Shown one piece after another: positions 1 to 8,759 of a stretch of 60,188 bases of DNA. Under the pieces are notes generated by a model. The model was not told the origin of the DNA, ran no database searches, and was given only the letters and a program-made list of their open reading frames with translations. Source of the stretch: a marine gamma proteobacterium HTCC2148 (GTDB lineage Bacteria > Pseudomonadota > Gammaproteobacteria > Pseudomonadales > Halieaceae); contig DS999237.1 in assembly GCA_000156295.1 (NCBI GenBank), positions 1-60,188 of the forward strand. Direction: 5' to 3'. The translations under genes and the position numbers were made by a program. Each line of letters starts with the position of its first letter. The stretch's first letter is position 1.

Positions 1-55
1 GGTTATAAGAACGAATACCTGCCGCCTGTGACGCTTTAATAATAGTGAGCGCTTA

Positions 56-730
56 CTATTTTATAAGCTCCTGTATTGAAACGTATTTTGAAGCAGAGCA
101 TGGGTCCCAAGGCGCGATGTGTGGCACCTCGCCCAGCAAGGGCGCTGGCAATAGGCGCTGCAATGTGTCCAAGTTTTCAGCGTAACTGGTCATGCGTTCA
201 CCGGGCTCGTTAGCCACCCAACCGGCAAGAGGCAGCCCGTCTCGACGCACAGCCTCGGCCGTCAGCAAGGCGTGATTAATACAGCCAAGACGCATGCCGA
301 CCACCAGAATGACGCCCACCTGCAACTGCTTTGCCAGGTCGGCCAAAGTCTCTCTGGGAGAAATTGGAACGCGCCATCCGCCGGCCCCCTCCACCAGCAC
401 AAAGTCAGCACCAGACATCATCACACCCCGGCACAAGCCGGCCAATCGAGAGGCCTGAATATTTTTGCCTACCTCTGCCGCAGCGATGTGAGGAGCAATG
501 GCGGGCGTGAGAGCAACCGGATTTACCTGGGCATATTCCAGCTCCTCGGTCATGTTTGCTATCAACTGCAAGGCATCCTCGTTGTGGCCGTGCTCATCGC
601 AACCCGCCGCTACCGGCTTCACTGCGGCGGTGCTCAAATCCTGGTCAGCCGCCGCTTGCAACAGTGCGCAGCTAACAGCGGTTTTGCCGACTTCGGTATC
701 GGTACCGGTGACAAAAAAAGTATGACTCAT
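56..730 (-). CDS. bioD: Dethiobiotin synthetase
   Basis: ATP-dependent carboxylation and ring closure of 7,8-diaminopelargonate to dethiobiotin, the penultimate step of biotin synthesis, in the cytosol. The 224-residue protein starts with the P-loop GTDTEVGKT (residues 9-17), typical of BioD, and carries the VEGAGGW motif near residue 115. The length is normal for the family. It is the last gene of the minus-strand operon bioB-bioF-bioHC-bioD, and its ATG overlaps the stop of bioHC by 4 bases (727-730), so translation is probably coupled. No terminator is visible in the 55 bases before the window edge. Confidence 0.97.
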   Translation of the reverse strand: MSHTFFVTGTDTEVGKTAVSCALLQAAADQDLSTAAVKPVAAGCDEHGHNEDALQLIANMTEELEYAQVNPVALTPAIAPHIAAAEVGKNIQASRLAGLCRGVMMSGADFVLVEGAGGWRVPISPRETLADLAKQLQVGVILVVGMRLGCINHALLTAEAVRRDGLPLAGWVANEPGERMTSYAENLDTLQRLLPAPLLGEVPHIAPWDPCSASKYVSIQELIK

Positions 731-2325
731 GTTTTCTCCAAAACACCAAAATAGACCTGATAAGTGGCGGGCAAAACCTCACCCTCGCGCCAATACTCGT
801 AAGCACGCATCATGCCCTGCAACACCCGCCGTCCAGTCAGGCCACTAGGACGGTTACGATTCACGTTATGGGCCCCGAGGGTTTTCAACTCGTGCAGAAG
901 CTCACTCACTTTGCCATATTCCATTCGGTAAACCTGCTCGTGCACAGCCAGCGTCAAGTTGCCATGCTGACTCGTGGCCTCAATCAATGCCGCCGCAGGC
1001 AAAAAGGTATTAACGTGCTGGTGCTGGTCTACCGCGGCCCATGAGGAACGCAGCTCCTTGAGTGTGTTGGGGCCCAGTGAAGTAAACACGCAACGACCAC
1101 CCGGGCGCAGTACCCGCCCCAACTCGGAAAAAAGCAACTCGGGGCGATGGCACCATTGCAACGCGAGGCTGCTGAAAATAAGGTCTACTGACTCTGTCGC
1201 CAACGGCAAAGTTTCCGCATCTGCCACCATCCAGGCCCTCGCACCTGGGTGCTGTTGTCTTGAGAAGCGCACCATACCTTCGGCAAGATCCAATCCAAGA
1301 TAATCCGCTTCGGGAAAACGACCAACAAGCTCAGGGCAGAAATAGCCGGTGCCGCTGCCCAGATCTACAATAATCTCGGGCTGGCGCGGTAGTTTGCCCA
1401 ACCGGGAAAGCAATGCTGTGCCCACATCTCTCTGCAAGCTGGCCACAGAATCATATTGTTGCGCGGCGCGGCTGAAAGACTGAGCAACATCAGACTTGGC
1501 CATGGGCTCGGCAGTGCTATTCGAAGCGGACAACCGCTCTGCGTTTTGCAAAAAATGAAAAAGGCTGTCAGAAATTGCCCGCCCTTGCTCCAGAGGCGCG
1601 ACGTGGCTTGCGCCCTCAATAAATCCGACTACAGCTCGCGGAACACTCTCTAGTAATTTGGCCATAGACTGCGCGAGATCTGCGGCCAGTAGATCATCGT
1701 TATCGCCGTAAAGATGCAGTTGCGGCTGGGTCAACTCACTGCAACACGAGCGTTGATCCAGGCAGGCTAACCAATCCAGGCCGGCCTCAAGATAGCCGCT
1801 GCTTTGGTCGTTTCGCAGCGCATGCAGGCTGCGCATCAACGACCGGGGACGAGCAGCACCTGCCGCCTGCAAACTATCGAAGCGACGCAACCCGGCGGGC
1901 GGATCGGCAACAAAAGCTTCGCTGAACTGCTGCAACGTCGGCGCGGGCATACCGGGCCAGCCGTCCTGTTCAAGAAAGCAAGGAGTACTGCAAAGCGTGA
2001 CCAGCGCCGCCACCCTGTCTGGCTGCATCGTTGCTAACTCCAGCGCCAGTTGTCCACCCAGGGACCACCCCATGTATACCGCGCGCTCGGGACTATGAGT
2101 AAATATGCCCTCCAACAAACTGTTCAGACTCACCGGGGCAGAGGCAAGGCCTGGCGCGAGGCAGGGCAAATCCAGCAAGGTAATATTGGCCCAGGAACGC
2201 AGAGCGGGGAGCAAAGGCCGCCAGACCTCTCGATTGCACCCCCAGCCGTGCAGCAATACCAACTCGCAACGCGACGAGTCGGTAGCCAGTAAATATTCTT
2301 GTCTTATATTGACTGTTTCTGGCAA
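727..2325 (-). CDS. bioHC: Bifunctional BioH-BioC: pimeloyl-ACP methyl ester esterase fused to malonyl-ACP O-methyltransferase
   Basis: One 532-residue protein joins the two enzymes that open and close pimeloyl-ACP synthesis. Residues 1 to about 265 are an alpha/beta hydrolase of the BioH type: LLHGWG oxyanion region, nucleophile elbow GWSLGG (Ser88), Asp208 in YGDND and His241 in GASHV. Residues about 275-532 are a BioC methyltransferase: the FSRAAQQYD start typical of BioC and SAM motif DLGSGTGYF near residue 321. BioC methylates malonyl-ACP so that fatty-acid synthesis accepts it; BioH removes the methyl group afterwards. The start codon appears to be TTG at 2325, inside the end of bioF (22-base overlap); no better ATG lies upstream of the hydrolase core. 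Fusions of this kind are known in some gammaproteobacteria. Confidence 0.95.
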   Translation of the reverse strand: MPETVNIRQEYLLATDSSRCELVLLHGWGCNREVWRPLLPALRSWANITLLDLPCLAPGLASAPVSLNSLLEGIFTHSPERAVYMGWSLGGQLALELATMQPDRVAALVTLCSTPCFLEQDGWPGMPAPTLQQFSEAFVADPPAGLRRFDSLQAAGAARPRSLMRSLHALRNDQSSGYLEAGLDWLACLDQRSCCSELTQPQLHLYGDNDDLLAADLAQSMAKLLESVPRAVVGFIEGASHVAPLEQGRAISDSLFHFLQNAERLSASNSTAEPMAKSDVAQSFSRAAQQYDSVASLQRDVGTALLSRLGKLPRQPEIIVDLGSGTGYFCPELVGRFPEADYLGLDLAEGMVRFSRQQHPGARAWMVADAETLPLATESVDLIFSSLALQWCHRPELLFSELGRVLRPGGRCVFTSLGPNTLKELRSSWAAVDQHQHVNTFLPAAALIEATSQHGNLTLAVHEQVYRMEYGKVSELLHELKTLGAHNVNRNRPSGLTGRRVLQGMMRAYEYWREGEVLPATYQVYFGVLEKT

Positions 2326-3473
2326 AGCGCCAGTTCCTCCAGCAAGCGATCTACCTGTTGCGGGCTATGCGCTGCACTCAAGGTGATGCGTAATCTGGAT
2401 GTACCTGGGGGAACCGTAGGGGGCCTGATCGCACCAATCAGCAGACCGCGCTCACGCAGCGTTTGACTCATGGCAGTCGCCTGTGTCGCATCACCCACCT
2501 TTAAAGGCTGGATAGCACTATTGGAGGCCATCAGCGGCAGGCCAAGTTGATTCGCGCCATCCCTAAAGCGCTGGATCAAGGTGACGAGGTGGTTCCTGCG
2601 CCAGGCCTCTTCGCGCAGAATTGCCAGCGATGTTAGCGTGGCGGCAGCGAGCGCAGGTGCTAACGCAGTGGTGTAGATATAATTACGAGACTGCTGAATC
2701 AGTCCTTCAATTAAATAGTCGTCGCCGGCCACAAACGCACCCCCTGTTCCAAGAGCCTTACCCAGTGTAGCCATCAGTACGGGAACTTCTTTAATGCCCA
2801 TGCCCGCGGCTTGCAAACTGCCGGCACCGGACTCTCCCATCACCCCAAAACCGTGAGCGTCGTCCACCATCAACCACGCATCCTGCCTGCGGCACAGCGC
2901 AGCGAGCTCACCCAGTGGCGCACTATCACCATCCATACTGAAGACACCGTCAACCACCACCAGCCCAGACCCTTCAACAGCGGCGAGTTTAGCGTCCAGG
3001 TCTGCAACATCATTGTGGGCAAAGCGGCGAAAGCGAGCGCCGCTGTGCAGCCCTCCATCGAGCAGCGAGGCGTGGTTCAGTCGATCTTGAAAGACATTAT
3101 CACCGGGCTGCAACAGGCTGGTCAGAGTGCCTGTATTGGCCGCGTAGCCAGAAGAGAAAAGCAGGGCGCGAGGCCTGCCAGTCATTTCAGCCAGCGCTTC
3201 CTCCAACTCATGGTGCGGGCGGCTATGGCCGCAGACCAGGTGCGAGGCTCCGCTGCCAACACCGTATTGGGCGGCCGCCCGCTGGAAACTTTCCACCAGG
3301 CGCGGGTGAGCCGCCAGGCCCAGATAGTCATTGCTACAAAAGTTGAGATAGTCCCGGCCCTGCAGTCGCACAACTGGGCCCTGAGCGGAATCCAGAGTCA
3401 GGCGTTGACGATAAAGCCCTTGCTCTTGGCGCTGTGTAAGGCTCGCGCGCAGCCGCTGTTCGAAGCCCACCAC
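2304..3473 (-). CDS. bioF: 8-amino-7-oxononanoate synthase
   Basis: PLP-dependent decarboxylative condensation of pimeloyl-ACP with alanine, the first step of biotin ring assembly. The 389-residue protein has the alpha-oxoamine synthase features: FCSNDYLGL near residue 45, DDAHGFG near 204 and the PLP lysine in TLGKALG (Lys239). The start is a GTG at 3473, 8 bases after the bioB stop. No strong ribosome-binding site is visible, which fits coupling to bioB. It overlaps bioHC by 22 bases. Confidence 0.96.
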   Translation of the reverse strand: MVGFEQRLRASLTQRQEQGLYRQRLTLDSAQGPVVRLQGRDYLNFCSNDYLGLAAHPRLVESFQRAAAQYGVGSGASHLVCGHSRPHHELEEALAEMTGRPRALLFSSGYAANTGTLTSLLQPGDNVFQDRLNHASLLDGGLHSGARFRRFAHNDVADLDAKLAAVEGSGLVVVDGVFSMDGDSAPLGELAALCRRQDAWLMVDDAHGFGVMGESGAGSLQAAGMGIKEVPVLMATLGKALGTGGAFVAGDDYLIEGLIQQSRNYIYTTALAPALAAATLTSLAILREEAWRRNHLVTLIQRFRDGANQLGLPLMASNSAIQPLKVGDATQATAMSQTLRERGLLIGAIRPPTVPPGTSRLRITLSAAHSPQQVDRLLEELALCQKQSI

Positions 3474-3481
3474 GTCACGAA

Positions 3482-4522
3482 TCAGGCAGACGCAGCATCG
3501 TAAAAATGAGGGCTTGGATCTTTCGGCGCCTCAGTCAATTCCCGCTGTTCTGGATTGATACCCAGCCGGGCAAACAATGCCAGGTCTTCATTGGCCCGGG
3601 GGTTGGGCGTGGTAAGCAGTTTTTCACCATAAAATATCGAATTCGCGCCAGCGAAATACGCCAGGGCATGCATTTGCTCATTCATCTCTTCACGCCCTGC
3701 TGACAGACGCACGTGTGACGCGGGCATCATGATCCTGGCCACCGCAATTGTGCGAATGAATTCGATAGGATCCAGGTCTTCCTGGCCCGCAAGGGGAGTT
3801 CCCTCTACTCTCACCAACATGTTGATGGGCACACTCTCGGGGTGCTGGGGGAGATTTGCCAGTTGTTGCAGCATACCGGCCCGGTCAGTCTGTTGCTCAC
3901 CCATGCCCACAATCCCGCCACTGCAAACTTTCATGCCCGAACTGCGCACGTGATCCAACGTATCAAGACGATCCTGATAGGTGCGCGTGGTGATGATATC
4001 GCCATAAAACTCGGGCGAGGTATCGAGGTTATGGTTGTAGTAGTCCAGACCAGCATCCGCCAACTGCTTTGCCTGCTCTTCACTCAACATTCCGAGAGTC
4101 ATGCAGGTTTCCATACCCATTTTGCGAACACCTTCCACCATGGCAACCACGTGAGGCATGTCCCTTGGCTTGGGACAACGCCAGGCCGCGCCCATGCAGA
4201 AGCGGGTCGATCCGGCATTTTTGGCAGCACGAGCCTGCTCTAGCACCTGGTCTACTTCCATTAACTTTTCGACTTCCAAACCTGTGTCGTAGCGCGTGCT
4301 CTGGGGGCAGTAAGCGCAATCCTCGGGGCAGGCGCCGGTTTTGATGGAAAGCAAAGTGCTCACCTGAACCTGGTTTGGGTCAAAATACTGACGATGCAAG
4401 CTTTGAGCCTCGAACAACAAATCGTTAAAAGGCAGCTTAAACAATGCCGCTATCTCGGCGCTGGTCCAGTCGTGGCGAATGTGCTGCTCGTTAGGCACTG
4501 TTCGGGCGTTGGCTGTGCTCAT
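3482..4522 (-). CDS. bioB: Biotin synthase (radical SAM)
   Basis: Inserts sulfur into dethiobiotin to make biotin, using a radical-SAM 4Fe-4S cluster and a sacrificial 2Fe-2S cluster. The cluster motif ACPEDCAYC (Cys65, Cys69, Cys72 from the chosen start) and the YYNHNLDT and GGIVGMGE blocks are clear. The frame is open to an ATG at 4585, but I prefer the ATG at 4522. It is preceded by GCAGGT at good spacing, gives 346 residues (the usual BioB length), and leaves the BirA-type operator at 4579-4611 in the leader. The 4585 start would put the operator over the start codon. First gene of the bio operon. Confidence 0.96.
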   Translation of the reverse strand: MSTANARTVPNEQHIRHDWTSAEIAALFKLPFNDLLFEAQSLHRQYFDPNQVQVSTLLSIKTGACPEDCAYCPQSTRYDTGLEVEKLMEVDQVLEQARAAKNAGSTRFCMGAAWRCPKPRDMPHVVAMVEGVRKMGMETCMTLGMLSEEQAKQLADAGLDYYNHNLDTSPEFYGDIITTRTYQDRLDTLDHVRSSGMKVCSGGIVGMGEQQTDRAGMLQQLANLPQHPESVPINMLVRVEGTPLAGQEDLDPIEFIRTIAVARIMMPASHVRLSAGREEMNEQMHALAYFAGANSIFYGEKLLTTPNPRANEDLALFARLGINPEQRELTEAPKDPSPHFYDAASA

Positions 4523-4578
4523 ATCAGACCTGCTAAACATCGAAGTAGAAGGCCGCAATGATAACCGCGAGCAACTTG

Positions 4579-4611
4579 CTGTCAACCTACACTATAGCGC
4601 ATGGTTAACAG
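4579..4611. promoter_or_regulatory. BirA-type biotin operator between bioB and comF
   Basis: Two inverted 9-base arms, CTGTCAACC (4579-4587) and GGTTAACAG (4603-4611), differ at one position and are separated by exactly 15 bases. This matches the proteobacterial BirA operator pattern TTGTAAACC-N14/15-GGTTTACAA. The spacer contains TATAGT on the minus strand (4591-4596), a plausible -10 for bioB. The right arm covers the start codon of the divergent comF (4601). Biotin-dependent repression of bioB is likely by analogy; an effect on comF is inference. Confidence 0.85.
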
Positions 4612-5323
4612 CGCGATTCAGGCGCTGGGAGGTGCCCTATTTCCTACCCGCTGCTGCCTGTGCCAGTGGTCTTGCGCGGGAACACTGCCCCTGTGCGACG
4701 ATTGCCGGGCGGAACTGGTCTCCAACCAGCAATGCTGTCAGCAATGCGCGGTGCCTCTGGCCACAGGTTCCGCGGTTTGCGGCGACTGCCTGAGCCGACC
4801 ACCGCACTACGACCGGGTTATCGCCCCCTGGCTTTACGGCGAGTACCTGGCCTACATTATCGGGCGCTGGAAATTTCATGGTGACCGAGCTCTGACACCG
4901 CTATTGGCTAATCTCTGGCACTGCGGACTGCCGTCTTCCCTGCCCACAGTAGACCTGCTCGTTCCTGTGCCGCTGCACTGGCGCCGACAGTGGCACAGGG
5001 GCTACAACCAGGCCGACCTTCTGGCCACACAATTGCTAAACATGTATCCATGGCTGATGGCGAACAGACAACTGCTGCGCAGGCGACACGCCACCAAAGC
5101 CCAGGCAGGCATGGATGCACAGCAGCGCTCGAGCAATCTCAGTGGCGCCTTTACTGTGTCCAGTGGCTGTGACAATCTCCGCGTGGCCTTAATAGATGAT
5201 GTGCTGACCACGGGCGCAACGGCTGGTGAAGCAGCTAGAGCCCTGAAACAGGCCGGCGCAGCCAGGGTGGAAATTTGGTGTCTGGCAAGAACTCCTCCTC
5301 CGGAGAAATACTATTTAGAATGA
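4601..5323 (+). CDS. comF: ComF family phosphoribosyltransferase-like protein
   Basis: ComF proteins are linked to natural competence (handling of incoming single-stranded DNA) and carry a zinc-finger-like N-terminus plus a type I phosphoribosyltransferase fold. The N-terminus has paired cysteines (CCLCQWSC, CDDC, CCQQC, CGDC within residues 18-65). The PRPP-binding loop is ALIDDVLTTGAT near residue 197. The length of 240 residues is normal. It heads the operon comF-modABC-srkA, and its stop overlaps the modA ATG (ATGA). Its start codon lies within the BirA-type operator shared with bioB. Confidence 0.93.
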   Translation: MVNSAIQALGGALFPTRCCLCQWSCAGTLPLCDDCRAELVSNQQCCQQCAVPLATGSAVCGDCLSRPPHYDRVIAPWLYGEYLAYIIGRWKFHGDRALTPLLANLWHCGLPSSLPTVDLLVPVPLHWRRQWHRGYNQADLLATQLLNMYPWLMANRQLLRRRHATKAQAGMDAQQRSSNLSGAFTVSSGCDNLRVALIDDVLTTGATAGEAARALKQAGAARVEIWCLARTPPPEKYYLE

Positions 5324-6006
5324 CTCGTTCACTTACATTTTTGCTGGTTTTACTTGTGAGTCCAGCCCAGGCCCTGGAGCCTCTGCGAATCGCCGTGGCA
5401 GCCAACTTCCGTGGCGTTCTGGAGCAGATTAATGAGCGCTATTTGGCCCAGTCAGGCCAGCACATTCAACTATCCAGTGCCTCCACCGGAGTATTGGCAA
5501 ACCAGATCATGCATGGTGCACCTTTTGATCTCTTCTTTGCAGCAGACACCGACACCCCGAACAAGCTGCAAGCGGCAAACAAAGGGCTGAGCAGCTCTTG
5601 CTATGCCATGGGCCAAATGTCGCTGGTGGGAGGTGATCTTGCCGCACTGCAAAAGCCAGAGCTGAGTGTTGCCATCGCCAATCCAAAAACCGCTCCCTAT
5701 GGCAGGGCCGCGATAGACATTCTGTCGCTGCCTGAGTTTAGCGCTATTGACCGCGATCAACTGGTACGCGGGACCAATGTCCTGCAAGCCTTCCAGTTTT
5801 GGCGAGCAGGGGCAGTAGATCTTGCACTGGTAGCCCGCTCCCTCGCGCCCGAAGGCTACCCAATAGCAACCAGCTGGCATCGTCCACTGCAGCAAAACCT
5901 GCTGGTGCTGCAGCGCTCAACGGCAGTGATCGCCTACCTCGAATGGCTGGGAAGTGGTACCGTTCGCCAGATGATAATCGATGCCGGCTACTTACCTTGC
6001 TCCTGA
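5320..6006 (+). CDS. modA: Molybdate ABC transporter periplasmic binding protein
   Basis: Captures molybdate (or tungstate) in the periplasm for the ModBC transporter. The signal peptide MTRSLTFLLVLLVSPAQA is followed by LRIAVAANF, the typical ModA beginning, and then SSASTGVLANQI, which lines the oxyanion site. The chosen ATG overlaps the comF stop as ATGA; a longer in-frame start at 5275 would bury the signal peptide. The mature part is about 210 residues, slightly short but complete. It is followed by modB with a short overlap. Confidence 0.93.
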   Translation: MTRSLTFLLVLLVSPAQALEPLRIAVAANFRGVLEQINERYLAQSGQHIQLSSASTGVLANQIMHGAPFDLFFAADTDTPNKLQAANKGLSSSCYAMGQMSLVGGDLAALQKPELSVAIANPKTAPYGRAAIDILSLPEFSAIDRDQLVRGTNVLQAFQFWRAGAVDLALVARSLAPEGYPIATSWHRPLQQNLLVLQRSTAVIAYLEWLGSGTVRQMIIDAGYLPCS

Positions 6007-6683
6007 GCCCTACTGAACTGGACGTCATCGGGCTCACCGCCGCGCTGGCCGCTACCACCACGCTCATCTTGCTGGTGCTGGGCACACCTCTAGCCTGGTG
6101 GCTGGCTCACAGGCGCGGCAGTGCATCCGCAATGGTAGAAGCTGTTGTTGCTCTACCCCTGGTATTACCGCCTACCGTGTTGGGCTTTTACTTGCTGCTG
6201 CTGCTGGCACCCAGCACCCCATTAGGGCAGTTTTGGGAGCAGCTCACCGGGACTCGTCTCGCTTTCAGCTTCAGCGCCTTGGTTATTGGCTCAGTCATTT
6301 ATTCTCTACCGTTTGTGGTACAGCCATTGCAATCGGCATTCCAGAATTTACCCAGGGGACTGCTGCAGGCTGGCGCTACTCTTGGGGCCACGCGCTGGGA
6401 CCAGTTTCGCTCTCTGGTGCTGCCACTCACGCGCCGCAGCTTTATTGCCGCCGCCAGCCTGGGCTTCGCCCATACGGTAGGGGAGTTTGGCGTGGTACTG
6501 ATGATTGGCGGCAATATCCCCGGTGAAACCCAGGTGCTTTCAATTGCCTTGTACGACAAGGTGGAAACCCTTCGTTTCGCTGAAGCGCACCGATTGGCTG
6601 GCGGCCTCGTGGTGTTTTCGCTGGCGCTATTATTTCTTATCTACCGCAACAACGGTCCCGCGGCGTGGCGGGTACGCATATGA
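5997..6683 (+). CDS. modB: Molybdate ABC transporter permease
   Basis: Inner-membrane channel subunit for molybdate import. The sequence from LSPTELDVIGLTAAL onward shows the usual five to six hydrophobic segments and the EAA loop that contacts ModC (GATLGATRWDQFRSLVLP, about residues 140-157). The start is uncertain. A TTG at 5997 gives 228 residues, nearly the E. coli length, and overlaps the end of modA by 10 bases. An ATG at 5943 would add a non-hydrophobic, arginine-rich stretch that is not typical. The stop overlaps the modC ATG (ATGA). Confidence 0.93.
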   Translation: MLLSPTELDVIGLTAALAATTTLILLVLGTPLAWWLAHRRGSASAMVEAVVALPLVLPPTVLGFYLLLLLAPSTPLGQFWEQLTGTRLAFSFSALVIGSVIYSLPFVVQPLQSAFQNLPRGLLQAGATLGATRWDQFRSLVLPLTRRSFIAAASLGFAHTVGEFGVVLMIGGNIPGETQVLSIALYDKVETLRFAEAHRLAGGLVVFSLALLFLIYRNNGPAAWRVRI

Positions 6684-7765
6684 GCCTGACAATGGCAGTG
6701 ACGTGCCAGGGCCATGGTGATTTTTGCCTGGATCTGGCCTGTGAAATTCCGGCAACGGGGGTTACCGCGATTTATGGACGCAGCGGTAGTGGCAAGAGCA
6801 CCTTGCTCGACTGCATTGCCGGTCTACGCAATCCAGATGCCGGCAAAATCAGCTACGGTGACAATGACTGGTTTAACGGGGGCAAGCCAACGCCACCCTG
6901 GGAACGTCGTATTGGCTATGTGTTTCAGGACACCCGCCTGTTTCCCCACCTGACGGTTCAAGGCAACCTGGATTATGCCGGGAAGCGGGCAATGGGCCCT
7001 TGCCCAATGCCGAAGGACGAGCTGGTCTCCACACTGGGGCTTGCAAACCTGTTGTCGCAAACACCCGATACGCTTTCCGCGGGGCAAAAACAGCGAGTGG
7101 CAATTGGCCGCGCGCTCCTCAGCGCGCCCCGGTTACTGCTGCTGGACGAGCCACTCGCCAACCTCGATCAACAAGCCAGTCGCGAATGCCTGGCGCTATT
7201 ACAGCAGCTCGCGCAGGGACTCGACTTGCCCATGTTGTATGTCAGCCACGATATCGAAGAAGTCAGCCAGCTGGCCGACCACCTGTTGTTGCTGGAAGAT
7301 GGCAAGCTACAGGATCAGGGCTCAATGCTGGAAATGTCCACCAGGTTAGATAGTCGCCTAGCTCGCGAGGAGCAGGCTGCAGCCATCCTGCTGGGCGAAA
7401 TAGAAGCACAGGACAACGCATTTTCTCTCACCCAGATCAGCGTGGAAGGCGAAACCCTGTTCGTTAATCACCTCGACCAGCCTTTGGGATCACAGCGGCG
7501 CTTGCGAATACCCGCGCGGGACGTGAGTATCTGCCTGGCAAAACCAGAGGACAGCAGTATTCTCAATATCTTGCCAGTGACTATTCAGGAAATCGAAACC
7601 TGCCACAGCGCTCGTCTGCTGCTGCGGCTAGCCCTTGGAGAACAGCACTTGCTGGCAAGAATCACCCGAAAATCTGCCGAGAGACTAGAACTGCAAGTAG
7701 GAGATAAAGTCTTCGCCCAGATAAAAAGCGTGGCCCTGCTGAGTGAAGCGGAAGACCGACAATGA
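6680..7765 (+). CDS. modC: Molybdate ABC transporter ATPase
   Basis: Energises molybdate import. It has Walker A GRSGSGKST (about residue 35), signature LSAGQKQRVAIGRALL, Walker B LLLLDEPLANLD and the H-loop YVSHD, followed by a C-terminal molybdate-binding TOBE/MOP-type domain of about 130 residues. The ATG at 6680 overlaps the modB stop as ATGA and was preferred to a start five codons upstream. The 361-residue length is normal. The stop overlaps srkA by 4 bases. No ModE regulator gene or obvious ModE box is seen nearby. Confidence 0.95.
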   Translation: MSLTMAVTCQGHGDFCLDLACEIPATGVTAIYGRSGSGKSTLLDCIAGLRNPDAGKISYGDNDWFNGGKPTPPWERRIGYVFQDTRLFPHLTVQGNLDYAGKRAMGPCPMPKDELVSTLGLANLLSQTPDTLSAGQKQRVAIGRALLSAPRLLLLDEPLANLDQQASRECLALLQQLAQGLDLPMLYVSHDIEEVSQLADHLLLLEDGKLQDQGSMLEMSTRLDSRLAREEQAAAILLGEIEAQDNAFSLTQISVEGETLFVNHLDQPLGSQRRLRIPARDVSICLAKPEDSSILNILPVTIQEIETCHSARLLLRLALGEQHLLARITRKSAERLELQVGDKVFAQIKSVALLSEAEDRQ

Positions 7766-8739
7766 ACAGCCATCCCTACGACCCGCTCACTCCCGATACT
7801 GTCATCGACGCAGTAGAATCCACAGGCCGGCTCTCCGACGCTCGCCTGCTGGCCCTCAACAGCTACGAAAACCGCGTTTATCAAGTGGGCATCGAAGACG
7901 GGGAGCCACTTATTGCCAAATTCTATCGTCCCGAGCGCTGGTCGTTAGCGCAAATCGAAGAAGAACACAGCTTCAGCCTGGAGCTGCAGGACGCCGAAAT
8001 ATCTGTCGTTGCCCCTATGGTGGATGAGCAGGGGCGATCCATACATGAATACCAGGGCTTTCAATTTGCCTTGTTCGTCCGCCGCGGTGGTTATCCGCCA
8101 GAGCTGGACAACCTGGACAATCTACTGGTACTGGGACGCACTCTGGGTCGAATTCACTCCGTGGGTAAAGCCTCGCGCTTCCAGCACCGCCAGCGCATTT
8201 GCATACAGCGCATGCTGGCGGACAACCGCGAGTTTCTGCTGCAGAACTTCATACCCAAGGAATTGCGACCAGCCTATGAAACGCTCACCGCAGACTTGTT
8301 AAAGACGGTAATAGATGCCTACACACCGACTGCAGAAGATGAAATCCGGGTTCACGGCGACTGCCATGTAGGTAATATTTTATGGCGAGATGACGTCGCC
8401 CATTTTGTCGACCTGGACGATTGCGTAATGGCCCCAGCGATGCAGGACCTTTGGATGTTCCTCAATGGCGAGCGCCATGACCGGGAGATACAGCTGTCTG
8501 AGCTGATAGAGGGCTATTCCGAATTCTGTGACTTTGACCCCAGGCAATTACGCTGGGTTGAACCGTTGCGAACCTTGCGGCTAATTAATTACGCCGCCTG
8601 GGTCGCCAGGCGCTGGGAAGATCCGGCGTTCCCAAGATCATTTACCTGGTTTAACACAGAGCGCTACTGGGCAGAGCATATATTGGAACTGCGGGAACAA
8701 CTGGCGACATTGCAGGAAGAACCCCTAAGGTTACTTTAG
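7762..8739 (+). CDS. srkA: Stress response kinase A (YihE/SrkA-type protein kinase)
   Basis: Eukaryote-like Ser/Thr kinase of the YihE/SrkA family, which in E. coli protects against stress-induced death linked to the Cpx response. The catalytic loop HGDCHVGN (residues 198-205) and metal-binding FVDLDD (215-220) are intact, and the N-terminal segment resembles SrkA (SYENRVYQVG). The length of 325 residues is typical. It is the last gene of the comF-mod operon, with its ATG overlapping the modC stop. I see no link between its function and molybdate beyond the shared transcript. Confidence 0.92.
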   Translation: MNSHPYDPLTPDTVIDAVESTGRLSDARLLALNSYENRVYQVGIEDGEPLIAKFYRPERWSLAQIEEEHSFSLELQDAEISVVAPMVDEQGRSIHEYQGFQFALFVRRGGYPPELDNLDNLLVLGRTLGRIHSVGKASRFQHRQRICIQRMLADNREFLLQNFIPKELRPAYETLTADLLKTVIDAYTPTAEDEIRVHGDCHVGNILWRDDVAHFVDLDDCVMAPAMQDLWMFLNGERHDREIQLSELIEGYSEFCDFDPRQLRWVEPLRTLRLINYAAWVARRWEDPAFPRSFTWFNTERYWAEHILELREQLATLQEEPLRLL

Positions 8740-8759
8740 TCGCTACGCTTTAAAAAAAC

